DNA from: Terrimicrobium sacchariphilum
Lineage (GTDB): Bacteria > Verrucomicrobiota > Verrucomicrobiia > Chthoniobacterales > Terrimicrobiaceae
Length of the DNA: 64,000 bases
NCBI RefSeq assembly: GCF_001613545.1
Contig: NZ_BDCO01000002.1
Span: 372,001-436,000, forward strand
Direction: 5' to 3'
In this document: one piece after another, positions 42,122 to 50,112 of the stretch
Numbering within the stretch: position 1 is the first letter of the stretch
Layout of the letters: each line of letters starts with the position of its first letter
Notes under the pieces: model-generated
Told to the model about the DNA's origin: nothing
The model's input: only the letters and a program-made list of their open reading frames with translations
Databases searched by the model: none
Made by a program: the position numbers and the translations under genes

Positions 42122-43915
42122 ATGGTCGGGGCTGGTAAGGCCGTGCGAAGCTTGAAGACGCCCGAGTTTTTACCTGAAGCGAAGCCGCAGCGCTCGATGC
42201 TGGCGGATGTGATCGTAGTATGTCTGCTGGGCGGTCTCTTGGTGGCGATCCTCACGGTGGGGCGGGAGTGGCATGCTCCGTATCGGGAAGAGACGCAAAT
42301 CGATCTTTCGATCGCGAAGCTGCCCCTCTACACCCTTTATTCGCTGGCGCGCGGGTGGGTGGCCATGGGGTTTTCGTTCGTTTTTGCCATCCTGTATGCC
42401 ACCTGGGCGTACTACGACGCGCGGGCCCGCACCGTGCTGCTGCCGGTGCTGGACATCCTGCAGAGCATTCCGGTGCTGGGGTTCATGCCCGGTCTGGTGC
42501 TGGCGCTGGTGGCGGTCTTCCCGACGAGCAACTTCGGGCTGGAGCTGGCCTGCGTGCTCATGATCTTCACTGCGCAGGTCTGGAACATGGTTTTCAGCTA
42601 TTACGATTCCCTCAAGGCCATCCCGGCGGAACTGCGCCAGATGGGAGCGCTTTGCGGGTTTAGCCCGTTGAAGCGATTTCTTAATATCGAGCTGCCCTTC
42701 GCAGCCCAGGGCTTGATTTACAACTGCATGGTCTCCATGGCGGGTGGGTGGTTTTTCCTTACCATCAACGAGGCATTCACGCTGGGGAACAAGAACTTCC
42801 AGCTCCCCGGTCTCGGCTCCTACATGAGTGTGGCGATCGCCCAGGGAGATGTGACGGCGCAGATTGCGGCCGTGGTGGCGATGGGCGTGATGATCATCTC
42901 GGTGGATCGCCTGATCTGGTGGCCTCTGGTGATCTGGTCGCGCAAGTTCAAGCTCGAGGACACCGCGAGTGGCCCGATGGAGACAACTCTCGTCCAGCGC
43001 ATGCTGGCCAGATCCCACATTCTCAGCACTGCGGCCGAAATGCCGGTGCATCTCGGCAAGCGATTGCTGGATTTCCTGCCCCGGCCCGCCACACCCAAGG
43101 CCAAGCTGGAAAACCCCGCGCGCGCAGCCGAGATCTCCGAGCCGCACGCGCGCGCGATGCGCATTGGTTCGCGGGTTTTCTATGGTGGCCTCATGGCGGC
43201 CATCCTCGCGATCGGCGGATACGGGCTGTATGTGCTCGCGGGCATCCTCGCCGAGATCGACCTGAGGGAGTGGACGTATATCCTGTCTGCCACGCTGGCA
43301 ACCTTCCTCCGCGTGCTGGCGGCGCTCGTCATTAGCTCCCTCTGGACGATTCCGGTCGGCGTCTGGATCGGATTGAACCCCCGTGTGTCGCGATTCCTCC
43401 AGCCCGTCATCCAGTTTGCGGCATCGTTCCCGGCTCCGATGTTGTATCCTCTTGTTCTCGGGGCGATTCTTGCGATTGGCGGCTCGTTGCAATGGGGGGC
43501 GGTCGTATTGATGATGCTCGGCGCTCAGTGGTACATCCTTTTCAATGTGGCCGCAGGTGCGCAGGCCATTCCCGCCGACATGGTCGCCTGTGCGGATGTC
43601 TTCAAGATCAACGGTCTGTCCCGGTGGCGGGACTTTATCCTGCCGGCCATCTTTCCCTCGCTCGTCACGGGCTGGATCACCTCGGCCGGAGGCGCCTGGA
43701 ATGCCAGTATCGTGGCCGAGTACGTGCAGCAGGGTTCGCACACCTACACGGCATTTGGCCTGGGCGAACTCATCAGCCAGGCAACCAACAAGGGAAACTT
43801 TGACGTGCTGGCGGGCGGCGTGGTGGTGATGGCGCTAACGGTGGTTTTGATCAACCGGACTTTCTGGAAGCGCATGCAGCGCGTGGGAGACACTTATTGC
43901 CGATTTGGAGGATGA
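42122..43915 (+). CDS. ABC transporter permease with two fused BPD_transp_1 domains (nitrate/sulfonate/taurine type)
   Basis: The protein of about 597 aa contains two permease units in one chain, each with an EAA-like loop (ELRQMGALCGFSPLKRFLNI in the first and ACADVFKINGLSRWRDFILP in the second). About 10-12 membrane segments are present, with a linker rich in Pro, Lys and Ala near the middle (LPRPATPKAKLENPA). Starts at 42077 (GTG), 42122 (ATG) or 42143 (GTG) are all in frame; none has a good Shine-Dalgarno sequence, so the N-terminus is uncertain. The ATPase gene follows five bases after the stop. No substrate-binding protein gene is nearby. Confidence 0.85.
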   Translation: MVGAGKAVRSLKTPEFLPEAKPQRSMLADVIVVCLLGGLLVAILTVGREWHAPYREETQIDLSIAKLPLYTLYSLARGWVAMGFSFVFAILYATWAYYDARARTVLLPVLDILQSIPVLGFMPGLVLALVAVFPTSNFGLELACVLMIFTAQVWNMVFSYYDSLKAIPAELRQMGALCGFSPLKRFLNIELPFAAQGLIYNCMVSMAGGWFFLTINEAFTLGNKNFQLPGLGSYMSVAIAQGDVTAQIAAVVAMGVMIISVDRLIWWPLVIWSRKFKLEDTASGPMETTLVQRMLARSHILSTAAEMPVHLGKRLLDFLPRPATPKAKLENPARAAEISEPHARAMRIGSRVFYGGLMAAILAIGGYGLYVLAGILAEIDLREWTYILSATLATFLRVLAALVISSLWTIPVGVWIGLNPRVSRFLQPVIQFAASFPAPMLYPLVLGAILAIGGSLQWGAVVLMMLGAQWYILFNVAAGAQAIPADMVACADVFKINGLSRWRDFILPAIFPSLVTGWITSAGGAWNASIVAEYVQQGSHTYTAFGLGELISQATNKGNFDVLAGGVVVMALTVVLINRTFWKRMQRVGDTYCRFGG

Positions 43916-43919
43916 TGAC

Positions 43920-45209
43920 ATGGAACCGCTGATTTCACTGGAAGGGGTCTGGCTCGAGTACCCGGGCGAAAAGCGCGCCCCGGCGGCAACCATCCTCAAG
44001 AAGATCAATCTTGAGGTGGCAGAGAACGACATCATCGCGCTGCTCGGTCCGTCGGGATGCGGCAAAAGCACGCTGATCCGCCTCATCGCGGGGCTGATCG
44101 AACCCACCAAGGGTGTGGTGAAATTTCACGGTAAGGAGGTGCGCGGAGTGTGTCCGGGCGTGGCGATGGTCTTTCAGAACTTTGCACTCTTTCCGTGGCT
44201 GACGGTGAGCGGAAACGTGCGGCTGCCGCTCAAGGAAGCCGGACTCGAGGAGGCTGAGATTGCACAACGCGTGGAGCGTTCGCTCGGGATGGTCGGTCTT
44301 TCGGGTTACGATAACGTCTACCCGCGCGAGCTTTCTGGCGGCATGAAGCAGCGCGTCGGCATCGCGCGGGCCCTCGCGGTGAATCCCGAGGTGCTTTGCA
44401 TGGACGAGCCTTTCAGCGCGCTCGATGTGCTGACGGCGGAATCCCTGCGCGATGAACTCGCCCGACTTTGCGCCGATCCAAAGAATCCCCTGCGCACCAT
44501 GATCTCGGTGACTCACAACATCGAGGAGGCGGTCTATCTCGCCAAGCGCATCATTGTATTGGCTGCTCACCCGGGCCGGGTGGCTCTCGATATGCCGAAT
44601 CCGCTGCCGTACCCTCGCGATCCCGAGTCGCCGGAGTTCCGTGCGGCGATGGAAAAAATTCATGCCATCCTCACCCATACGGAAATGCCGGACACGGGGC
44701 ACACGCCCGAGGGCGAGCGGGGAGAGGATGGGCACATCCGCCTGACGCCCGTGGTCGCGGGCGTGACGATTGGTGAGTTGCTGGGCCTCATCGCCATGTG
44801 CGAACCGACGCCGGCGAACGTCTTCGATCTCGCGGAGGATCTGCGCGAGGAGTACGACTCCATGATCAAGGTGATCCGCGCCGCCGAGGTGCTGGGTTTT
44901 GTCGCCACCCCGGATGACGATGTGGTATTGACCGATCTCGGCGAGGAGTTTCAGCGCGTGGACATGCAGGGCCGTAAGGAAATCTTCACCCGGCAGGTCA
45001 AGACGCTTCCCTTCTACGCCAAGATTCACGAACTGATCGCGCCGCGCGAGAACATGGAGATCGAGATGGATGAACTCGTGGACACCCTCCATGCATGGTA
45101 TCCGCACGACAAGATCGAGCCGCTGGTCCGCTCGATCGTGAGCTGGGGGCGCTATGCGAACCTCATCGAATACGACTCCGCGGGAAAGATCCTGCGACTG
45201 AAGGAATAA
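43920..45209 (+). CDS. ABC transporter ATPase with C-terminal AAA-associated domain
   Basis: The N-terminal 250 residues are a nitrate/sulfonate-type ATPase with Walker A LLGPSGCGKSTLIRLIAGL, signature LSGGMKQRVGIARAL and Walker B VLCMDEPFSALD. From about residue 275 an AAA_assoc_C (PF09821-like) domain follows (TIGELLGLIAMCEPTPANVF, VVLTDLGEEFQ, AWYPHDKIEPLVRSIVSWG), which is winged-helix-like. The ATG at 43920 has a GGAGG element upstream. It energises the preceding double permease. The extra domain probably has a regulatory role. Transported compound unknown. Confidence 0.88.
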   Translation: MEPLISLEGVWLEYPGEKRAPAATILKKINLEVAENDIIALLGPSGCGKSTLIRLIAGLIEPTKGVVKFHGKEVRGVCPGVAMVFQNFALFPWLTVSGNVRLPLKEAGLEEAEIAQRVERSLGMVGLSGYDNVYPRELSGGMKQRVGIARALAVNPEVLCMDEPFSALDVLTAESLRDELARLCADPKNPLRTMISVTHNIEEAVYLAKRIIVLAAHPGRVALDMPNPLPYPRDPESPEFRAAMEKIHAILTHTEMPDTGHTPEGERGEDGHIRLTPVVAGVTIGELLGLIAMCEPTPANVFDLAEDLREEYDSMIKVIRAAEVLGFVATPDDDVVLTDLGEEFQRVDMQGRKEIFTRQVKTLPFYAKIHELIAPRENMEIEMDELVDTLHAWYPHDKIEPLVRSIVSWGRYANLIEYDSAGKILRLKE

Positions 45210-45950
45210 TCAGCTCTGCCGGATGTACGCAGCCCAGTCTGGCGGGTAGGGGAGTTCCTCGATCTTGCTGGCGATGCGGCCCTCCGCGGCGGGCTCAAAG
45301 GTCGTGCTCGTCCCGTAGACCATGAGCAGATCCTCGCTGCCCTCGGCGCGCAGGGCATGGGAGACACCGGGGGGGATGACCACGGCGATGTTGTTGGAGC
45401 CCTTGCGGTCGTCGCCGTCGATGAAGAGGCGCATGACCCGGCGCGGCATGGAATCGCGCTCATCGCAGAGCGTGAGGTCGAGGCGGCCTTGGAGAAAGTA
45501 CATCACGTCCCACTGCTCGAGGTCATAGCGGCGCAGGGAGTAATCGGGTTCCTCGGCGGTAAAGAGCTTTGCGAACCACTCGGCGGCGGTTGCTTCCGTC
45601 GGGATGTGGGGTGGGTGAATGTGAAAACCCTTGGACGAGCCGGCAAACATCTTGGCGGCGGCCCACTGCTTCGGCCAGAGGCCGATTTCCCCGAGGCGTC
45701 CCTGGCCTTCGCGACCGAGCTCGGAAAAGAGCCCCCGATGACGTTGCGGGTGGACGTGACGGAAGATCAGCTCGACGCCTGGAATCCACGCTCCGGCTTC
45801 CTTGAGGACGCGTTCGTTCGCCACGGCGGCTCCGGCTTCGAGTCCTTCCGTGGCGATGCGCAGCTCCACCTCGGGGGCGGAGTAGTTGCGGATGTCGAGC
45901 TTCTTGCGGGCTTCAGGTCGCAGGCCGCGCCAGAGGGAGTCGTCGTGCAT
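45210..45950 (-). CDS. Cupin protein related to dTDP-4-dehydrorhamnose 3,5-epimerase
   Basis: The start at 45950 (MHDDSLWRGL) gives 246 aa. The C-terminal half is a cupin similar to RfbC-type epimerases: MFAGSSKGFHIHPPHIP near residue 100, WDVMYFLQGRLDLTLCD near 148 and VVIPPGVSHALRAEGSEDLL near 196. An N-terminal stretch of about 80 residues is not recognised (ELRIATEGLEAGAAVANERV). It is next to the glycosyltransferase/AsnB block, so action on a nucleotide sugar of a surface glycan is likely. Whether it is a true 3,5-epimerase is open. Confidence 0.72.
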   Translation of the reverse strand: MHDDSLWRGLRPEARKKLDIRNYSAPEVELRIATEGLEAGAAVANERVLKEAGAWIPGVELIFRHVHPQRHRGLFSELGREGQGRLGEIGLWPKQWAAAKMFAGSSKGFHIHPPHIPTEATAAEWFAKLFTAEEPDYSLRRYDLEQWDVMYFLQGRLDLTLCDERDSMPRRVMRLFIDGDDRKGSNNIAVVIPPGVSHALRAEGSEDLLMVYGTSTTFEPAAEGRIASKIEELPYPPDWAAYIRQS

Positions 45951-45954
45951 GGGG

Positions 45955-47079
45955 CTATTCTTTCTCTCCCGCCACGGCGCGCAACACCTTTTCGTAGCCA
46001 TCGACGGATCGATCGACGCCGAAGCTGGCTGCCAGTTTGTGCGAATGCAGCGCCATGCGGGTTTTCAACTCCGGCGAGGTGAGCAGCAGTTGGAGTTTCT
46101 CGGCGAAGGCGGGAGCTTCCAGGGGACACATGAAGCCGTTTTCGTCGTCGGAGAGGACGTCGGCCAGGCCGCCGATATTGGAGCCGACAATGACCAGGCC
46201 ATGGTGCAGCGCCTCGATGGCTGCCATGGGAAGGCCTTCGTGCAGGGAGGGGATGAAGAGCAGTTCAGACTCCGCCATGGCGGCGTGGACGTCGCGGGCA
46301 TCGAGCCAGCCGCGAAAGGTGATGCGGTCGGCAATGCCTTTCTGCCGGGCGAGCTCTTCCATCTGCGCGCGAAGGGGGCCATCGCCGATAACGTCGAGGG
46401 TCCAGGGCAGATCCCGGACCAGTGCAAGGCTCTCGATGGCGAGGAGGGGATTTTTTTGCACGCTCAGGCGACCGACCATCAGGAGCTTGTTGGCGATTTT
46501 CTGGTCTCCCGTATTTGCGGGAGCGGCGATGCCGTTGAGGATCACGTGAGGGTCTGCCGCATAGGCGGCCCGGGCGAGGGCCCCCACATAGGAGCTGACC
46601 GCCGTTGTCGCCGCGGCTCTTTTCCAAAGGATGCGGGCAAACGGGTCGACGATCTTGAAGAGGTGCGACGTTTGCTCCGGTACGCCGCCCGGCACATCGC
46701 CGAGGTGGGCGGTGAGCACGTAGGGGATGCGCGTCAGCGCGGAAACCGAAGCAGCCAATACGCCGGTGGGAACGGCGAAATGCGCATGGATCACGTCGGG
46801 CTTCCACTCGCGGGCGAGCTTCAGGGCGGGCAGGAAGCTGGTGGCGAGATAGAGCGCCATTTCCGGGACGCTGCAGGTGTCCTCCTTTTTGCGGAAGGAC
46901 TCGGCGCGTTCGATGCGCACGCCGTCGCGGTCTTCATGCGCAGGCAGGTGGCGCATGCCCGAGGTCTGGACGCGTACTTCGTGTCCGCGGGCGACGAGGC
47001 CGGTGGCGACCTGGGCGGCCACGCGTCCGCCGCCTCCCCCTACCGGCGGGTATTCATAGCAGAGAACGAGGACCTTCAC
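45955..47079 (-). CDS. Glycosyltransferase family 4
   Basis: The GTG at 47079 begins MKVLVLCYEYPPVGGGGGRV, the glycine-rich N-terminal loop of GT4 enzymes, and overlaps the asnB stop by four bases (GTGA). Further features are DVIHAHFAVPTGVLAA near residue 94, the LLMVGRLSVQKNPLLAIESL nucleotide-sugar region near 203, and IPSLHEGLPMAAIEALHHG with the E-x7-E motif near 285. The 374-aa retaining enzyme transfers a sugar to a growing surface glycan. The acceptor and donor are not defined. Confidence 0.9.
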   Translation of the reverse strand: MKVLVLCYEYPPVGGGGGRVAAQVATGLVARGHEVRVQTSGMRHLPAHEDRDGVRIERAESFRKKEDTCSVPEMALYLATSFLPALKLAREWKPDVIHAHFAVPTGVLAASVSALTRIPYVLTAHLGDVPGGVPEQTSHLFKIVDPFARILWKRAAATTAVSSYVGALARAAYAADPHVILNGIAAPANTGDQKIANKLLMVGRLSVQKNPLLAIESLALVRDLPWTLDVIGDGPLRAQMEELARQKGIADRITFRGWLDARDVHAAMAESELLFIPSLHEGLPMAAIEALHHGLVIVGSNIGGLADVLSDDENGFMCPLEAPAFAEKLQLLLTSPELKTRMALHSHKLAASFGVDRSVDGYEKVLRAVAGEKE

Positions 47080-48932
47080 GCGATGAGCCCCGCCCGCTGG
47101 CGGCGAGCCCGCCATTGCTCCGCCGTGTATTGGCACCAAAGGAAGAGCCGCTCGTCGGATTTCCGGTTGAGATGCGCCACAGCCCTGGCCTGGGCGAAGT
47201 GCGAGGGCTCGGTGATGGTGAGCTTGCCGGTGTGAAACCACGCGCTCATTGGCGTGCCGAAGCCCTTTTTCTTCCGGTAAATGATGTCTGCCGGGAGGAG
47301 CGGTTCGAGGGCTTTTTTCAGGAGATACTTGGTGACGCCGTCGCGAAGCTTGAACCGATTCGGCAGGCGGCGGGCGAAGTTTGCCACCTCGATGTCGAGG
47401 AACGGGCTGCGCGCCTCCAGGCCATGCATCATGCTGGCGCGATCGACCTTCGCGAGGATGCCGTCCTGCATGTAGATCTCGGTGTAAAACTGCAGTGTGC
47501 GGTCGAGCAGGGTTTTCTGGCGGCAGGCATCCCACACCTCGATCGCCTCGGAGTACACGGCTTCCAGGTCGACGGAGCCGCCGAAGCAGCGCGAGAGTTC
47601 GCCGGGGGCCACGGCGCCGAGCCATGCGGCATTCCAGTACGGCGCGGGGTACTGCACGCCGCCGAGGCCGCGCTTGATCTTGAAGTCAAAGCTCAGGTTG
47701 TTGTGCGACACCGGCATGAGCGAGGCCAGCGCGGCGATGCCGTGGTGCACGGGTTTCGGCACCAGACGGGAATACCACTGCGCCTTGTTCAGGCCGCGAA
47801 AGGTCTCGTATCCCGCAAAGAGTTCGTCGCCCCCATCGCCGCCGAGGGCGACGGTGACATGGCGGCGGGTGAACCGGCTGAGCAGCCACGTGGGGAGCAG
47901 TGAGTTGTCGCCCTGCGGCTCGTCCAGCTTGTCGAGGATGAGCGGCAGCACCTCGATGGCCTTGTCGAGATCGAGCATCTCCAGGGAATGCGAGGTTTGC
48001 AAATGCTCGGCGGCGCGTTTGGCGAAGGCGGATTCGTCGAATGTCGGCTCGGAAAAGCCAATGCTGAACGTCTTGAGCTGGCCGCGATCGACATGGCGGC
48101 AGGCCAGGGCGGCAACGGCGGTGGAGTCGATGCCGCCGCTAAGGAATACGCCGAGCGGCACGTCGGACATGAGGCGGCGCGCCACGGCGTCATCAAGCAG
48201 GCTAAGGAGTTCCTCGGCGAGGTCCTGCTCGGGGCGGGAGTTCCACGACTCCTCGGGTTCGAGTTCAAATCTCCAGTACCGCGAAATCTTTGGAGCCTCC
48301 CCAGGGCGGACGAGCAGGTTGTGGCCAGCCGGGAGCTTCCAGATTCCCTCGATGATGGAATGCGGGGCGGGAATCAGCGCGTAGGCGAAGAACTTTTGCA
48401 GGGCCAGCCGAGACTCATTGCGAGGCGACGACGGGTGCTCCAGCAGGGCGGTCAGTTCGGAGCCAAACGCAAACGTTCCCTGATGGTGGAACCAATAGAG
48501 CGGCTTCTTGCCAAAGCGGTCCCGGCTGATGAAAAGCTCGCGCCGCGCATGGTCCCAGATCGCGAAGGCCCACATGCCGTTCAGACGCTCGACGAAAGCC
48601 GCACCGTGTTCGCGATACCCGTGCAGGAGCACCTCGGTATCCGAGTGGTCGGTCTGGAAAACGCATCCCCGCTGCTGGAGTTCCACACGGAGGGCGGCAT
48701 GATTGTAGATCTCGCCGTTGAAGACGATGGAGTACTGTCCATCCGCCGTATGCATCGGCTGGGCTCCGCAGGTGAGGTCGACGATGCTCAGGCGGCGATG
48801 GCCGAGATGCAGTCCCTCGGCCTCGATCTGAAACAACCCCTCGGCGTCCGGCCCGCGGTGGGCCAGGGCATTGGTCATCCTCTGGAGATCGGAACGCGTG
48901 CCCGTCCCGAGAAATCCCGCGATGCCGCACAT
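47076..48932 (-). CDS. asnB: Asparagine synthase (glutamine-hydrolysing)
   Basis: This 618-aa enzyme has a class II glutaminase domain starting at catalytic Cys2 (MCGIAGFLG). AHRGPDAEG and FNGEIYNHAALR follow, then an ATP-pyrophosphatase synthetase domain (PLGVFLSGGIDSTAVAALAC near residue 261, LGGDGGDELFAGYETF near 371). Within glycan clusters such enzymes often amidate sugar carboxyl groups rather than make free asparagine. The four-base overlap with the GT4 gene supports that reading here, but the substrate is inferred. Confidence 0.92.
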   Translation of the reverse strand: MCGIAGFLGTGTRSDLQRMTNALAHRGPDAEGLFQIEAEGLHLGHRRLSIVDLTCGAQPMHTADGQYSIVFNGEIYNHAALRVELQQRGCVFQTDHSDTEVLLHGYREHGAAFVERLNGMWAFAIWDHARRELFISRDRFGKKPLYWFHHQGTFAFGSELTALLEHPSSPRNESRLALQKFFAYALIPAPHSIIEGIWKLPAGHNLLVRPGEAPKISRYWRFELEPEESWNSRPEQDLAEELLSLLDDAVARRLMSDVPLGVFLSGGIDSTAVAALACRHVDRGQLKTFSIGFSEPTFDESAFAKRAAEHLQTSHSLEMLDLDKAIEVLPLILDKLDEPQGDNSLLPTWLLSRFTRRHVTVALGGDGGDELFAGYETFRGLNKAQWYSRLVPKPVHHGIAALASLMPVSHNNLSFDFKIKRGLGGVQYPAPYWNAAWLGAVAPGELSRCFGGSVDLEAVYSEAIEVWDACRQKTLLDRTLQFYTEIYMQDGILAKVDRASMMHGLEARSPFLDIEVANFARRLPNRFKLRDGVTKYLLKKALEPLLPADIIYRKKKGFGTPMSAWFHTGKLTITEPSHFAQARAVAHLNRKSDERLFLWCQYTAEQWRARRQRAGLIA

Positions 48933-48936
48933 GGTG

Positions 48937-49932
48937 TTATCGAACTGTTGCGGTAGCTGCGGCCTGAACCGGGATTGGCAGAACGCTATCGCCGGGGGTC
49001 ACATTGCGCGTACTGCGTACGATGTAGATCGATTTGCCCTGCGACTCGTGGAAGGTGCGCGTCACCATCTCGGCCAGCAGACCCATGAGCACGCAAATCA
49101 CGCCCGTCATGAAAGAAAAGACCGCCATCATCGGCAGCGGGGTCGCGGTGAAATAGTACCCACGCGTCCGCATGTAAAAGGTCCAGACCGTGAAGCCGAG
49201 CGAGGCGGCGAAAAACAGGATGCCCCAGAAGCCGAAAAGGTACATCGGCTTGAGCATGAACTTGTCCATGAACTTCACCGTCACAAGATCCATCAACACC
49301 TTGACGACACGCTCGAGCCCGTACTTCGAGGATCCGGCGGTGCGGGCGTAGTGATTGACGGGGATCTCTGTGATGCGGGCACCATGCCACTTGGCATAGA
49401 TGGGCAGAAATCGATGCATCTCGCCGTAAAGGCGGACGTTCTTGATCACTTCGGCGCGGTAGGCCTTCAGCGAGCAGCCAAAATCATGCAACTGCACTCC
49501 GGAGACGGCCGAGATGAGTTTGTTGGCCAGGATGCTCGGGAGGTTGCGCTGGAGGGCGTTATCCTGTCGATCCTTACGCCACCCGGAGCAAACGTCATAG
49601 CCCGCCTCGATCTGCTCGAGCATGCGGGGAATGTCGTGCGGGTCGTTCTGGCCGTCGCCATCCATCGGGATGATCACGTCGCCGGAGGCGTAGTCGAACC
49701 CCGCCATCATGGCCGCTGTCTGGCCAAAGTTGCGCCGGAAATGGATCACCTTGACCTGCGGATAATCTGCGGCGAGACGATCGAGGATCTGGGCGCTGCG
49801 GTCGACGCTCCCGTCGTTGACAAAGATAATCTCCCAAGGCTGTCCGTACGGGTCCATGACAGCCCGCACTTTTTCGAACAAGGGCTCGATCGAGCCTTCC
49901 TCGTTATAAATCGGAACTGTCAGCGAAATCAT
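48937..49932 (-). CDS. GT2 glycosyltransferase, DPM/GtrB type, with two membrane segments
   Basis: The 331-aa protein has the GT-A start ISLTVPIYNEEGSIEPLFEK, FVNDGSVDRSAQIL near residue 57, IPMDGDGQNDPHDIPRML (DxD-like) near 109 and a DFGCSLKAYRAEVI motif near 171. Two hydrophobic segments follow in the last third. This is the layout of enzymes that load a sugar onto undecaprenyl phosphate. It is separated by four bases from asnB downstream and diverges from the membrane-protein gene at 50113. Confidence 0.9.
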   Translation of the reverse strand: MISLTVPIYNEEGSIEPLFEKVRAVMDPYGQPWEIIFVNDGSVDRSAQILDRLAADYPQVKVIHFRRNFGQTAAMMAGFDYASGDVIIPMDGDGQNDPHDIPRMLEQIEAGYDVCSGWRKDRQDNALQRNLPSILANKLISAVSGVQLHDFGCSLKAYRAEVIKNVRLYGEMHRFLPIYAKWHGARITEIPVNHYARTAGSSKYGLERVVKVLMDLVTVKFMDKFMLKPMYLFGFWGILFFAASLGFTVWTFYMRTRGYYFTATPLPMMAVFSFMTGVICVLMGLLAEMVTRTFHESQGKSIYIVRSTRNVTPGDSVLPIPVQAAATATVR

Positions 49933-49994
49933 CAGCCGGGCAGCATCGGACCAAAATTTCCCGAGTGCCAGAAAAAAGCCGAGGCCGGAACCAC

Positions 49995-50051
49995 GGGGAT
50001 TTCATTTTTTCTTGAAATGCCCCCCTCAATGTCGTTGCTAGCCCTCAATGT
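49995..50051. promoter_or_regulatory. Hairpin and tandem CCCTCAATGT repeats in the divergent glycan-gene spacer
   Basis: GGGGATTTCA (49995-50004) pairs with TGAAAT and CCCC (50013-50023) with one bulged G. Directly after it the 10-mer CCCTCAATGT occurs twice, at 50023-50032 and 50042-50051, a 19-base period close to two helical turns. The repeats lie in the 180-base space between two divergent glycan genes. An activator or repressor binding there is a reasonable inference. No sigma-70 pair is convincing. Confidence 0.42.
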
Positions 50052-50112
50052 TCCCAGCCGCACATAGTTTTCAGGGAAACGCTGCCGGGAGGCTGGAGGC
50101 GGTGACTTGCCC

